Assembly: GCA_965223815.1 (NCBI GenBank)
Contig: OZ245019.1
Location: 4,650,001 to 4,714,000 of the forward strand
Length of the DNA stretch: 64,000 nucleotides
Reading direction: 5' to 3'
From: HKST-UBA178 sp965223815
Lineage (GTDB): Bacteria; Pseudomonadota; Gammaproteobacteria; Chromatiales; Chromatiaceae
Position 1 is the stretch's first letter. Each line of letters opens with the position of its first letter. Shown one piece after another: positions 52,677-62,078 of this stretch. Under the pieces are notes generated by a model that ran no database searches, was not told where the DNA came from, and saw only the letters and a program-made list of their open reading frames with translations. The position numbers were made by a program, and so were the translations under genes.

Positions 52677-53630
52677 ATGAAAATCAAAAGTGTATGCATT
52701 TTCGGGGGTACCGGTTTTGTAGGGCTGCACCTCGCCAACCGCTTGACCTCGATGGGGATTCGCTGCCGTATTCTCTCACGCCACCCACAGCGTCACCGGA
52801 ATCTGCACCTTAACAGCCTTATCGAACTAATGGGCTGGGACTCCTTGGGCGAGGAAACGCTCGAATCATACATCGAAGGTTGCGACGCTGTTATCAATCT
52901 GGTGGGCATATTGAACGAGACCGGTGGCAGAGGCGGGTTCCAGCAGGTGCACGTAGGCTTGAGCGAACGTATCGTCAAGGCTTGTGGAGGCCTGGGAATC
53001 AAACGCCTCCTCCACATGAGCGCACTGAACGCCAACGAATCCGAGGGGCCTTCAATCTATCTGAAAACCAAAGGCGAAGCGGAGAACATGGTACATACCC
53101 TGGGCCTACCTCAACTCAAAGTGACCAGTTTTCAACCTTCCGTTATTTTTGGTCCAGGAGACAGCTTTTTTAACAGATTCGCGGATCTGCTTAAGTCGAT
53201 TCCAGGACCATTCCCCCTCGCCTGCCCCAAAGCACGGTTCGCCCCGGTTTATGTCGGAGACGTGGCCGAGGCCTTTGCAAAAACCCTGGAAAACGAGAAG
53301 AGTTGGGGACGGCGCTATCAACTGTGCGGCCCCGAAGTATTCACCCTGCAGGATCTTGTAGCCTACACGGCTGAGCAGCTTGGACTCGAGAAACGAATCC
53401 TGGGGTTGAATGAGAGCAGCTCTCGACTGCAGGCCAAAGTAATGGAATGGGTGCCAGGCAAACCCTTCAGCTACGATAATTTTCAATCGCTGCAGGTAGA
53501 TAGCGTATGCTCGGAAAATGGCCTGGAGGCACTTGGTATCGAAGCTTCCAGCATAGATTCCGTGGTTCCCTATTATCTATCTGGAAAGTCAGAACGGCAG
53601 CGTTATCTGGCGCTCCGCAAACAGATCTGA
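52677..53630 (+). CDS. NAD-dependent epimerase/dehydratase, NDUFA9-like
   Basis: An atypical short-chain dehydrogenase of about 317 residues: the Rossmann motif VCIFGGTGFVGLHLANRL, then DAVINLVGILNE, a conserved HMSALNANESEGPSIYLKTKGEAE (with Tyr/Lys pair) and FQPSVIFGPGDSFFNRFADLL. These are diagnostic of the complex I NDUFA9-like subfamily. Bacterial members are free proteins, possibly quinone- or redox-related. The ATG at 52677 is two codons after a TTG. Convergent with the PF10023 gene. Confidence 0.9.
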   Translation: MKIKSVCIFGGTGFVGLHLANRLTSMGIRCRILSRHPQRHRNLHLNSLIELMGWDSLGEETLESYIEGCDAVINLVGILNETGGRGGFQQVHVGLSERIVKACGGLGIKRLLHMSALNANESEGPSIYLKTKGEAENMVHTLGLPQLKVTSFQPSVIFGPGDSFFNRFADLLKSIPGPFPLACPKARFAPVYVGDVAEAFAKTLENEKSWGRRYQLCGPEVFTLQDLVAYTAEQLGLEKRILGLNESSSRLQAKVMEWVPGKPFSYDNFQSLQVDSVCSENGLEALGIEASSIDSVVPYYLSGKSERQRYLALRKQI

Positions 53631-53736
53631 TGCTTTCGCTGTACAAACCCCGAGTCTCACTGGAAACCCGGACCGCTTGTTTTAGTCAGGCTGAGCCCCC
53701 GCCCGGTACTAAGCGGGCCCCATACGCCTTAGGACG

Positions 53737-54978
53737 TTATGGGGCGCCCTCCAAGCACGCATCGATCGGGGGCGGCAGCTCCGGCATCGGGAGCTTGGCC
53801 TGCGCAGCACCGCGTGCCAATTGCTCTAATCGCAACCGCCGAGCCTCGGGGGCCACTTTTCCAAGCGCTTCAGCCGCTGCATGGAAGGCGATTATGTCGC
53901 CGCCGACTTGGCGATAGAGGCTAGAGAATGCGGGCGACCAAGCTTCGTAAGTGGCCACGGATGCGAATCTGGCGTTGTTGAGCGGCGTTGCGAACCAGAG
54001 ATCGAAGTTCGCGTCATTGTTCCAGCTCTCCTTCAGTATCCTGTAACCAATCTCCAATCTGGAAAAGAGTGCCTGCTTACACCAATGCTTCCGGGGACGG
54101 GGTAGATTGCTGCGATAGGCCTCAGACAGGCGTTCCCGGGTCTCCATGAGTAAGCCGACGAATTGCTGTCTATGGTTTTTTACGTTCCGCCAAGAAACCA
54201 CGTCTGTCGCGTTATCGGTGGCCGCCAGCCAAGCGCCAGTCCCTATCTGTTGGACTTGGTTCGCATAGGCTTCATTGAAGGCGCTGTCCCCGGGGATATA
54301 GAGCTGTTGATGCGCCAACTCGTGAAACATCAAGCCCGCGATTTGCCATTCCGGCCAGTCAAACACCGTCGACGGTAGGGGGTCATTGAACCAGCCCAGA
54401 GTAGAGTAGGCCGGCACCGGTTCCACTGCCACATCGAAGCCCTGCGACTCGAGCTGATACTTCTCAGCGAGGGCTGCATCATAGTCATAATAACCACGGT
54501 AGGTCGCGCATCCGACAACCGGATAACACCATTCCAGGGCTTCGATCGACAACGCCTCTGTCGCCACCAGACTCCAGATAACCGCATCTCCCTCCACCGG
54601 AGCATAGCTCCGATAGCTGCCGTTGTCGGGCAACCCCAGAACTGTCGACCCGAACTCTCTGGCCTCCTGAACCCGCAAAAGCTTTTTCCTTAGTGCCTCG
54701 GGCTGGTCTTGGTCTCGAATCAGTGTTTCTAGGGGCTGGCGCCGGGACATCAACGTGAGATGACCCTCTATCGCCTGAGTGTAATAGGCTATCGAGGTGC
54801 AGCCTGTGGTCAACATCAGCACTGTCAGCAACAACAACCAAACAGACCAGGCACATGGGGCGACTTGCTTCTGAGTGAAAACAGACAGCTGAAAATCCGC
54901 GCCACCCCTCGACCCGCTGTTTTTTAGAAAAGCGAGCCGGTTTCGGTGGGCGCCCCACTCCGGTCTACAGCCGGCCAC
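53737..54978 (-). CDS. Predicted aminopeptidase lipoprotein (PF10023)
   Basis: A member of the PF10023 family of predicted zinc peptidases. A signal region ends in a lipobox LMLTTGC. After it come LGLPDNGSYRSYA, the conserved VGCATYRGYYD and FNDPLPSTVFDWPEWQIAGLMFHELAHQ with the HExxH-like zinc site His-Glu-x-x-His. NEAYANQVQQIG further on supplies the third ligand region. The frame opens with GTG at 54978, overlapping the midA stop by 14 bases. That start places some 40 residues before the signal helix, so a later non-ATG start may be real. Enzyme activity has not, to my knowledge, been shown for the family. Confidence 0.87.
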   Translation of the reverse strand: MAGCRPEWGAHRNRLAFLKNSGSRGGADFQLSVFTQKQVAPCAWSVWLLLLTVLMLTTGCTSIAYYTQAIEGHLTLMSRRQPLETLIRDQDQPEALRKKLLRVQEAREFGSTVLGLPDNGSYRSYAPVEGDAVIWSLVATEALSIEALEWCYPVVGCATYRGYYDYDAALAEKYQLESQGFDVAVEPVPAYSTLGWFNDPLPSTVFDWPEWQIAGLMFHELAHQQLYIPGDSAFNEAYANQVQQIGTGAWLAATDNATDVVSWRNVKNHRQQFVGLLMETRERLSEAYRSNLPRPRKHWCKQALFSRLEIGYRILKESWNNDANFDLWFATPLNNARFASVATYEAWSPAFSSLYRQVGGDIIAFHAAAEALGKVAPEARRLRLEQLARGAAQAKLPMPELPPPIDACLEGAP

Positions 54979-56191
54979 GCAAGTCCTGCAGGGAAAATGC
55001 CATGGGCTGCTGCCCCAGTCCCCTGGAAAGGCCCAGAGCCTTGAAGCGCTCCCCCATCTCGGACGGCAGAGTCAACCGCTTTACCCCCTGCATTAACTGG
55101 ACATGAGATCGTACATCGCTGGGATCGGACTCAGCCATTAGACGCTCTAATCCACACCCGAGGAGAAAGAAGGTCTGGGTGTTGTAACCGCAGACATCCA
55201 ACCCCACAAGCTGAGCGGCAGTAGCCAAAGCAGTGAAATCCACATGTGCGGTTATATCCTGCAATCCAGGGTAGAGCAGTGGATCCTCATGGGCGCGGTG
55301 GCGGTAATGGCACATCATTGTGCCCCTGTCTCTCTGGTGGTGGTAATACTCACTGCGGCCGTATCCGTAGTCGATCAGTAGCAAAAGCCCCTTATCGAGG
55401 CAATCCGACAGCGTGGTGAGCCATGAGGCGCCCCTTAGATTAAGCTCAGACTCATAATCATCCAGCCTGCCGCACAGAGACCCCAGAAGGTCTCCGACCG
55501 CGGCATGCAGCCGAGCCGAAGGACTCCCCCAGTTCAGAGCAAGTGGTGTGGCCTTGTTTCTGACCACGAATTGCTCGAGGATACTCCCGCCATCAAGGCG
55601 AAACCGCTGTACCGGCATAGCGTCAATTACTTCGTTGGCGATTACCACTCCGGAGAACCCGGGCGGCGGAAGCCCCTCTATCCATTTCACTCTGGAAACC
55701 AGTTCAGGTATCGACTGCGATAGCAGCGAGCGTTGGCGTTCCCGCAGGTCAGGGCTTACTTCGAGTATAAAGTAGCGATCCGGCAGCCGTTCCCTGGATG
55801 CCAACTCTGTTAACAAATCCACCGCCAAACGACCGGAGCCTGCGCCCACTTCTAGAATGGCACCACCCTGCAATTCGTCGAGAACTTGCTCGCATTGTCG
55901 CGCCACACAGCGTCCGAAAAGCGGTGATATCTCGGGTGCGGTGATGAAATCTCCCGCTTCCCCAAACTTGCGAGCTCCTGCTGCATAGTAGCCCAGGCCA
56001 GGTGCGTACAGGGCAAGATCCATATAGCGATCGAAGGGAATTCGTCCGCCTGATTGCTCGATTTCCGCTACTATCAAGTCAACTAATCGACGGCTATGCT
56101 GGAGCGCTGCCTGCGGAGGAGTGGGAAGCCTGGACAGTTCCGAAGCATTTGATGAGATGGGTGATCTGGCAGGCACGGATATCATATCCAA
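54965..56191 (-). CDS. MidA/NDUFAF7-type SAM-dependent methyltransferase
   Basis: A 408-residue methyltransferase of the NDUFAF7 family, which in mitochondria dimethylates an arginine of a complex I subunit. Motifs: GGRIPFDRYMDLALYAPGLGYYA, FITAPEISPLFGRCVARQ, the SAM site ILEVGAGSGRLAVDLL, VVIANEVIDAMPVQRF and LLLIDYGYGRSEYYH. The bacterial substrate is not established. An NDUFA9-like gene sits only 1.3 kb away, a curious association. It heads a two-gene unit with the PF10023 gene. Confidence 0.92.
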   Translation of the reverse strand: MDMISVPARSPISSNASELSRLPTPPQAALQHSRRLVDLIVAEIEQSGGRIPFDRYMDLALYAPGLGYYAAGARKFGEAGDFITAPEISPLFGRCVARQCEQVLDELQGGAILEVGAGSGRLAVDLLTELASRERLPDRYFILEVSPDLRERQRSLLSQSIPELVSRVKWIEGLPPPGFSGVVIANEVIDAMPVQRFRLDGGSILEQFVVRNKATPLALNWGSPSARLHAAVGDLLGSLCGRLDDYESELNLRGASWLTTLSDCLDKGLLLLIDYGYGRSEYYHHQRDRGTMMCHYRHRAHEDPLLYPGLQDITAHVDFTALATAAQLVGLDVCGYNTQTFFLLGCGLERLMAESDPSDVRSHVQLMQGVKRLTLPSEMGERFKALGLSRGLGQQPMAFSLQDLRGRL

Positions 56192-56244
56192 TCTGTTTTG
56201 GTTAAAGTCATTCTAACCGAATCAGTGTATATCGGAGGCATACC

Positions 56245-56997
56245 TTGGCAGACCCCTCATCCCTAGCTGGTAAAGTGGCATTGATTACCGGCGGCGCCCA
56301 ACGCATCGGCGCCGAGACAACCCGAACGCTGCACCGCGCCGGTATGGATGTCCTAGTGCACTACCGCAAATCCGCGTCGGAAGCACAGAGGCTGGTCGAT
56401 CAACTCAATGCCGAGCGGCAATCGTCGGCCAGTGCCCTAGCCTGCGATCTGTTGTCATCCAGGGAAATAGAACGCCTGGTAGGACACGTCAGGGAGAAGA
56501 CACGGCGACTCGATTTACTGGTGAACAACGCCTCCAGTTTCTACCCGACTCCCTTGAGCGAAGCAACCGAGAATCAGTGGAATGATCTACTCGGCAGCAA
56601 CCTCAAGGGTCCATTCTTCCTGTCACAAGGGTTGATCCCGCTACTGCGGAAAACCAACGGCTCCATCGTTAATTTGGTGGACATTCACGCCGACCGCCCA
56701 CGCCAGGACTACGCGGTTTACTCCATAGCCAAGGCTGGAAACGCGATGATGGTAAAAGCGCTGGCCCGGGAACTCGGACCGGACATCAGGGTAAATGGCG
56801 TGGCACCGGGAGCCATTCTCTGGCCCGAGGAGGAAATCAGCGCCGCAGCCCAGGAAACCATCATCTCCCGAACCCCGCTCAAAAGGTCTGGTACTCCGGA
56901 GGATATTGCCCGCACAGTGCTGTTTCTCGCCAGGGATGCGGGCTATATTACGGGGCAGATCATCTCCGTTGACGGCGGTCGCAGTGTCCAGCAATAG
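56245..56997 (+). CDS. Pteridine reductase (short-chain dehydrogenase)
   Basis: NADPH-dependent SDR of 250 residues. The cofactor loop reads TGGAQRIG, the TGxxxRxG form typical of pteridine reductases rather than the usual TGxxxGxG. It also has LLVNNASSFYPTPL and the catalytic YSIAK. The C-terminus (GYITGQIISVDGGRSV) is also typical. It probably reduces dihydropterin or dihydrofolate. Its neighbours folK and folB on the other strand support a folate role. The start is TTG, justified by a strong GGAGG seven bases upstream. Confidence 0.9.
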   Translation: MADPSSLAGKVALITGGAQRIGAETTRTLHRAGMDVLVHYRKSASEAQRLVDQLNAERQSSASALACDLLSSREIERLVGHVREKTRRLDLLVNNASSFYPTPLSEATENQWNDLLGSNLKGPFFLSQGLIPLLRKTNGSIVNLVDIHADRPRQDYAVYSIAKAGNAMMVKALARELGPDIRVNGVAPGAILWPEEEISAAAQETIISRTPLKRSGTPEDIARTVLFLARDAGYITGQIISVDGGRSVQQ

Positions 56998-57014
56998 CAA
57001 GCTCATTCATCAAT

Positions 57015-57521
57015 TTAGGCACCCTCTCCTATGGATTCCCAGCGGCGCAGGGTGGGTTGAGTATCGACCGGAAATTCCTCCCACAACTCGCTATAACGCT
57101 TTCCCGTCAGCGGATGTTGCTCTTCTCCGGCCACATGAGACAGAGGTAACAGCACGAATGCATAGCGGGTGATATCTGCTCGCGGGATTTCCACCCGGCC
57201 ATCACGTGTGATTACCTGATTACCATAGGTGAGCAGGTCGATATCCAGAGTCCGCGCTGAAAATCTGGCGCCATCCCTTGATCGGCCCGCTTGATCTTCG
57301 ATGCTCCGAAGCGACTTCAGCAGCAGTTCGGGGGGTAGGCCGGTTTCCACTCCAACAACCATATTGAGAAAGGGCGCCCCTTCGAACCCTACCGCCTCCG
57401 ACTCATAAACAGGGGATAGGACAAGATCACCGAAAATTCGCCCAAGCGCCTTGATCGCGGCACTGAGATGGCGCTCTCTATCGATATTACTCCCCAAGCT
57501 AAGCCAGGACCTGACCCTCAT
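57015..57521 (-). CDS. folK: 2-amino-4-hydroxy-6-hydroxymethyldihydropteridine diphosphokinase
   Basis: Folate biosynthesis enzyme that transfers pyrophosphate from ATP to hydroxymethyl-dihydropterin. The 168-residue protein has SWLSLGSNIDRERHLSAAIKAL, PFLNMVVGVETGLPPELLL, GARFSARTLDIDLLTYG (the RtLDiDll metal-binding motif) and PHPR-like PRADITRYAFVLLPL. The ATG overlaps the folB stop (ATGA). It converges with the pteridine reductase gene. Confidence 0.95.
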   Translation of the reverse strand: MRVRSWLSLGSNIDRERHLSAAIKALGRIFGDLVLSPVYESEAVGFEGAPFLNMVVGVETGLPPELLLKSLRSIEDQAGRSRDGARFSARTLDIDLLTYGNQVITRDGRVEIPRADITRYAFVLLPLSHVAGEEQHPLTGKRYSELWEEFPVDTQPTLRRWESIGEGA

Positions 57522-57871
57522 GGTTCCCCACGTTCAATTATGACTCCCACATCCCTGGCACTGCTGACGGCACCCACCTTGTTGAGGACTAGCCGAACCC
57601 AGCGTACACCAAACTCCTCTCGCACGATTGCGGCACAGCGTTCGGCCAGAGTCTCCACAAGCTGGAATTCGCTCGCTTCAACGAAGGCAATCAAGCGCTT
57701 TGCCACCGCCTTGTAGTCCAGGGCATGCTCAATATCCTCGCTGGACGCCGCACGCCTGACATCGGTACTCATCTCCAGATCAATGATGACCGGCTGTCTG
57801 ATTTCCCGCTCCCAGTCATAAATGCCAATAACCGTCTCGATCTTCAGACCGCGTATAAAAACAATATCCAT
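57518..57871 (-). CDS. folB: Dihydroneopterin aldolase
   Basis: Converts dihydroneopterin to hydroxymethyl-dihydropterin, one step before FolK. The 117-residue protein shows MDIVFIRGLKIETVIGIYDWER, VIIDLEMSTDVRRAA and RLIAFVEASEFQLVETLAE with the catalytic Glu, and ends VGVIIERG. The ATG at 57871 is preferred to a start seven codons upstream. Coupled to folK. Confidence 0.95.
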   Translation of the reverse strand: MDIVFIRGLKIETVIGIYDWEREIRQPVIIDLEMSTDVRRAASSEDIEHALDYKAVAKRLIAFVEASEFQLVETLAERCAAIVREEFGVRWVRLVLNKVGAVSSARDVGVIIERGEP

Positions 57872-58231
57872 ACGGACCCTCAACTCCCCCACTCAACAAC
57901 AGGTAGATTCATGGTAATGCACTCCCGGACAATTGCACAATCATACCCTTTCGGCAGTTGAAGCCACTGGCAAGAGCATCTGCCAGCGCTTTGGCGGATG
58001 TGGTTGGCCGGGCAATCATCGCGGTGGAGAAATACGTACTAGAGCGGAGTTCCGCTAGGAGTTTGTTTAGGGTGCACCAAGTGTCGCCGACGTCTGAGCG
58101 CAGCAGGTCATGCCAGCAGCAGGGGTCGGTGGTAACATATCCGCGATTGCCGACGCAGCCTCGACCGCTGAATCCCAAGCGGAAAATATCCCAAGCGCAT
58201 GTGAAAACTTACTGACATCTCTTCCCACATT
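57872..58231. other. Intergenic region between folB and plsY
   Basis: About 360 bases with promoters expected in both directions. Short open frames exist on both strands, but none shows a known domain, a ribosome-binding site or convincing composition. Many gammaproteobacteria carry tsaD near here; no trace of it is seen. Confidence 0.55.
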
Positions 58232-58837
58232 ATGATCGACTACCTCTATATCCCCGCCGCCTACCTACTCGGCTCTATATCCAGCGCCATCATCGTTTGT
58301 CGACTTATGGGGCTTGCGGATCCACGCACAGAGGGCTCCAACAATCCGGGCGCCACCAATGTCTTGCGTATCGGGGGCAAGAAAGCCGCTGCGCTGACTC
58401 TTCTGGGAGATATGCTGAAAGGTCTAGTTCCGGTTTTGGCGGCTAATCTGGCAGGCGTGGCACTACCCATTTTGGCAGCGACTTCGATAGCTGCCTTTCT
58501 TGGTCATCTCTACCCACTGTTTTTCGGCTTTAAGGGGGGCAAGGGTGTGGCAACCGCTCTCGGCGTTCAGTTTGGCCTGAGCTGGGCAATAGGGGGCAGC
58601 GTCGCGGCGGTTTGGCTGTTTATCGCCAAAATTCTCAATGTCTCCTCACTGGCCGCCTTGGTATCCATGGCTCTGGCTCCCCTTTTCGTCTGGCTGTTCT
58701 GGCGAGAGCCCGCCCTGATTGGGATGCAGGTAGTAATGACGGTGATGCTTTTTTGGCGTCATCGCAGCAATATTCGCAACCTGATCTCCGGAGAGGAGGG
58801 AAAAATATCCAAACAGCAGGGTCCGGATTCTGACTAG
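58232..58837 (+). CDS. plsY: Acyl-phosphate:glycerol-3-phosphate acyltransferase
   Basis: Inner-membrane enzyme making lysophosphatidate from acyl-phosphate and glycerol 3-phosphate, the first step of phospholipid synthesis. The 201-residue, five-helix protein shows YLLGSISSAIIVCRLMG, the first motif GSNNPGATNVLR, HLYPLFFGFKGGKGVATALG and RHRSNIRNLISGEE. Adjacent folB is a usual neighbour. Confidence 0.95.
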   Translation: MIDYLYIPAAYLLGSISSAIIVCRLMGLADPRTEGSNNPGATNVLRIGGKKAAALTLLGDMLKGLVPVLAANLAGVALPILAATSIAAFLGHLYPLFFGFKGGKGVATALGVQFGLSWAIGGSVAAVWLFIAKILNVSSLAALVSMALAPLFVWLFWREPALIGMQVVMTVMLFWRHRSNIRNLISGEEGKISKQQGPDSD

Positions 58838-59138
58838 CGATCTCGGCTATTCTGTCGAGTCATAAGGGCCTGCAGTCGCCGCTCCGGCTAGGAAAGGAAT
58901 TTACCGGTTCATGTGCCAAGTCTGCGAGCCGGGATAGGGCAACAGGAAAGAAAGCCGGTCTCTCGCACAGGTAATACGATCCGGGGTCGGGACGCCAGAG
59001 TTGTATCGCTAACAAGATTAGAGAAAAACGGCGTTGTTTAGTACGCCTTTACGACGGCGGCTGGCGCGCCCCATGCAACACGATGTTGTTGTCGGCACAA
59101 AAAAATCAGGCTGGACCTAAGAGAAAAACTATGGGTTG
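58838..59138. other. Intergenic region between convergent plsY and the CitE-like gene
   Basis: About 300 bases with no recognisable gene, RNA or strong terminator. Contains scattered short inverted repeats only. Confidence 0.55.
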
Positions 59139-60038
59139 TCAGCCCTCCGCAGAATTGGCTAATTCGGCTTCCATGGCTTCGATAGACTCAGCCATGCCTA
59201 CCAGTCGCCTGGCGCTCTCCACGTGCAGATTTTCGATGAGCATTCCATCGACCACGGCGACGCCCTCGCCCTTCGATTCCGCTTCGTAATGAGCCTTTAT
59301 TATCTTTCTGGACCATTCGACGTCCCTTTGCGAAGGCGTGAAAATACGATTGGTGGTCACCACGGTCTTCGGATGAATGAGGGTTTTTCCATCAAAGCCC
59401 AACTCCTTGCCTTGTTCGCAGGCATACTCAAACCCGACCTCGTCGTTGAGATCCAGAAATACACCGTCAAGTATTGAGATCTTGGCCGCTCGGGCGGCCA
59501 ACAGACAGTGCCCGAGAGAGGTGATCATGGGTAAGCGTTCCCGAGTGTGAGCGCAGTCGAGATCCTTCGCCAAGTCGGATGTACCCATCACCAGGCACTC
59601 CATTCGTTCGGAGGCCTCGGCTATCATCTGAGCCGCAAGAATACTGCGCGGCGTCTCCATCATGGCCCAGATTGCCATCGAATCGGGGGCGCCATTGGCC
59701 AACATGATATTTTCCAGTTGACGAATGGCATCGGCGCTCTCGACTTTGGGTAACAGGATTGCGTGAGCACCACTGGTCGCAGCGGCTGCCACATCCTCAT
59801 ACCCCCAGGGTGTAGCCAACCCGTTCACCCGGATAATAAGCTCTCGCAGGCCGTATCCACCTGCCTTGACCGCGTCACATACATTGGCCCGTGCTTTCTC
59901 CTTGGCATCTGGTGCCACCGCATCTTCCAAGTCGAGAATCAATGCATCGGCCGGAAGTGTCCTACCTTTTTCCAACGCCCGAGTATTCGAACCGGGCATG
60001 TAGAGCACGCTCCTGCGAGGCCTTGCAATGGTTGACAT
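59139..60038 (-). CDS. CitE-like CoA-ester lyase or thioesterase (HpcH/HpaI family; Mcl2-like)
   Basis: A 299-residue protein of the citrate lyase beta-subunit superfamily. It shows RRSVLYMPGSNTRALEKG, ADALILDLEDAVAPDAKEKAR, the Arg of IIRVNGLATPWGYEDV, AILLPKVESADAI and FDGKTLIHPKTVV, covering CoA, Mg and substrate binding. It lacks citD and citF partners, so it is not a citrate lyase complex subunit. Stand-alone homologues cleave malyl-CoA, citramalyl-CoA or methylmalyl-CoA, or hydrolyse malyl-CoA (Mcl2). The mcl, acyl-CoA synthetase and mesaconyl-CoA hydratase genes beside it favour one of these. The exact reaction is undetermined. It lies about 370 bases downstream of mcl on the same strand. 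Confidence 0.85.
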   Translation of the reverse strand: MSTIARPRRSVLYMPGSNTRALEKGRTLPADALILDLEDAVAPDAKEKARANVCDAVKAGGYGLRELIIRVNGLATPWGYEDVAAAATSGAHAILLPKVESADAIRQLENIMLANGAPDSMAIWAMMETPRSILAAQMIAEASERMECLVMGTSDLAKDLDCAHTRERLPMITSLGHCLLAARAAKISILDGVFLDLNDEVGFEYACEQGKELGFDGKTLIHPKTVVTTNRIFTPSQRDVEWSRKIIKAHYEAESKGEGVAVVDGMLIENLHVESARRLVGMAESIEAMEAELANSAEG

Positions 60039-60409
60039 TATTCGAGCTCTCCCACAATGAAAAAAACACTTTTATAAAGAACCAAGTGTAAGAAATTAGG
60101 CCCCTCATGTCTAATTCGCATCCACCGTTCTCGGGTCCTATCAAGTTGGGCGATGAAACCCGTTTGTAACAATCTTACGCCAACGCAATGCCGCTGAATT
60201 TCCCCGCCCGGTGCCTGCTCTTCGCGGCACTACCGCCAAGGAGATGAGCCCGCCATCGGCTAAGACAGCGACAAAATCTCGTTCACCATCGACGGCAGTT
60301 ATCCATGCGCAGCGAATCGTGAGCGTTGCCCTAGGAGAACTGGAACCCCTTTCAGTTGCGCATAATGGCGCCTTCCCAGAATGACCAACAATTGAGAGAC
60401 TGGCGATCG
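60039..60409. other. Intergenic region between the two lyase genes
   Basis: About 370 bases without a recognisable gene. The leader of the CitE-like gene is A+T-rich near 60050-60100, a possible promoter. Short open frames are unremarkable. Confidence 0.5.
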
Positions 60410-61453
60410 CTACAGGCCATAGGCCGCAGCCCGATCGGGATCCTTGGAGGCGACTAACTTGGCCAGTTTTACAATGACACTGGCTTGCTTCCAGGTCGCG
60501 TCATCCTGCATCTTCCCGTCAATCAATACTGCCCCGGATCCGTCCGGCATGGCCTCGAGAATTCGCTTGGCGAACAGCACCTCCTTGACCTCGGGACTGA
60601 ATACATTTTTCGCAATTTCAATCTGCTTGGGGTGCAGAGTCCAAGTACCAACACAACCTTGCAGGAAAGCGTTGCGAAACTGCGCCTCGCAGGCATCGCT
60701 GTCGTCGAAATCACCGAAGGGGCCGTAGAAAGCCTTGAGATTGTTGGCCATGCAGGCATCAACCATTCGGGCCACAGTGTAGTGCCAAAGATCCTGCTGA
60801 AAAAACGACCGCTTGTTGTCGTCCGCCCGCGGATCCTCCAGCACACCATAGAAGGGGTGGCCACCACCCACACGGGTAGTCTTCATTCCGCGAGAAGCAG
60901 CCAGGTCCGCCGGTCCCAGACTCATGCCATGCATGCGCGGGCTGGCCTGGGCGATTTCATTTACATTCTTCACTCCCTGGGCGGTCTCCAGAATAGCGTG
61001 GACTAGAATAGGCTTTTTAACCTTGAATTTGGCCTCCAACTGCGCCAGCAGCTGATCTACGTAGTGAATGTCCCAGGGACCTTCTACTTTTGGAATCATG
61101 AGTACATCCAACTTGTCACCCACCGCCTCGACGATCTGGCAAATATCATCAAGTCCCCAGGGACTATTCAGCGCGTTAACGCGTGTCCACAAACCGGTGC
61201 CCTCAAAATCAACCTCTTTTGCCACACTAATGAAACCCGCCCTCGCAGCCTCTTTGGCCTCTATCGGAATAGCGTCCTCCAAATTACCGAGAAGCACATC
61301 CACCTGCTTGATCATCGCCGGGACCTTGGCGCACATTTTTTCTATATGTGGCGGAAAGAAATGGATGGTACGCTCCAGGGCGACGGGTAGTTCGCGCCAA
61401 GGAGTGGGTGCGCCGATTGCAAGCGGTTTATAAAAGTCTGCTGGTATTTTCAT
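60410..61453 (-). CDS. mcl: Malyl-CoA / beta-methylmalyl-CoA / citramalyl-CoA lyase (Chloroflexus type)
   Basis: A 347-residue lyase that is almost collinear with the Chloroflexus aurantiacus enzyme as I recall it. Shared blocks include FYKPLAIGAP, ERTIHFFPPHIEK, QVDVLLGNLEDAIP, SLGPADLAASRGMKTTRVGG and AKRILEAMPDGSG, and the C-terminus DPDRAAAYGL. In the 3-hydroxypropionate bicycle this trifunctional enzyme releases glyoxylate from malyl-CoA, joins glyoxylate with propionyl-CoA, and cleaves citramalyl-CoA. Homologues in thiotrophic symbionts and Accumulibacter are also known. The divergent genes beyond the 5' side fit the same pathway. The family match is strong; which reaction dominates here is inferred. 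Confidence 0.93.
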   Translation of the reverse strand: MKIPADFYKPLAIGAPTPWRELPVALERTIHFFPPHIEKMCAKVPAMIKQVDVLLGNLEDAIPIEAKEAARAGFISVAKEVDFEGTGLWTRVNALNSPWGLDDICQIVEAVGDKLDVLMIPKVEGPWDIHYVDQLLAQLEAKFKVKKPILVHAILETAQGVKNVNEIAQASPRMHGMSLGPADLAASRGMKTTRVGGGHPFYGVLEDPRADDNKRSFFQQDLWHYTVARMVDACMANNLKAFYGPFGDFDDSDACEAQFRNAFLQGCVGTWTLHPKQIEIAKNVFSPEVKEVLFAKRILEAMPDGSGAVLIDGKMQDDATWKQASVIVKLAKLVASKDPDRAAAYGL

Positions 61454-62078
61454 AACCTATCTCCACAAATGTTATTGAGTAATCGAACTGATCTTCACGA
61501 CAGCCTAGCCCACCGTTGATTGGCGATTTGTCGGGCGAATAGCTGCAATAAGCGTCGCTTCTCCACCCGCGCGGAAAGCACCGGCGCCGTTTTTTACTTT
61601 CGCATTGCCTCCGGAAAAGCGCCGGCATAATTGATTTCCGCAGCGGATTGCCTGGGGCATTCGTTGAGCATTTTCACCTTTTTTAAACACTAACCGCCCA
61701 ATGATACGGTCACCGGCGATATCGAAGATGTGATCAGCCTATCCTACAACACCACGGCTTGGCCGATCAGCTTTTCCCACCTCACGACTTCTCGCCGTAG
61801 AAGAGGGATATGACTGGAGGCAGGCGTTGGGCCATTTCCGCCTCTCCGATTTATCGCGGCTTTAGTGTCCATTGACTTCGATTCGCCCTCGATCGATGCT
61901 GGCAATGGTTCGGTCAATGGGGCCATCTGCTTACTAAAACCTTCGTTTTGTGCACAGGCGGAACCTGCTGTTGACTAGTGCTACCGACCTGTCATTCTAT
62001 GGCAATCGATCTCCGCCCATAGATACCGGGTGGTTTTTTAACTTCCAGCAGACGCGAATAAATGCCTCCAACCCTACC
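61454..62078. other. Divergent intergenic region between mcl and the acyl-CoA synthetase gene
   Basis: About 620 bases, the longest gene-free stretch here besides the dxs-ltaE region. No protein, RNA or repeat was recognised. It must carry the divergent promoters of the two halves of the cluster. The part up to 61950-62078 is in frame with the synthetase but non-homologous. Confidence 0.5.

Noticed and set aside
57909..58215. Small frames on both strands between folB and plsY
   Set aside because: Neither has a ribosome-binding site, recognisable domain or plausible composition; they overlap each other in opposite strands.
58838..59138. Possible tRNA gene in the gap after plsY
   Set aside because: No T-arm GTTCGA-type sequence with a matching acceptor stem was found here, nor in the other intergenic regions.
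59139..60038. Citrate lyase beta subunit of a fermentative citrate lyase
   Set aside because: No citD, citF, citC or citX nearby; context is malyl-CoA and mesaconyl-CoA metabolism.
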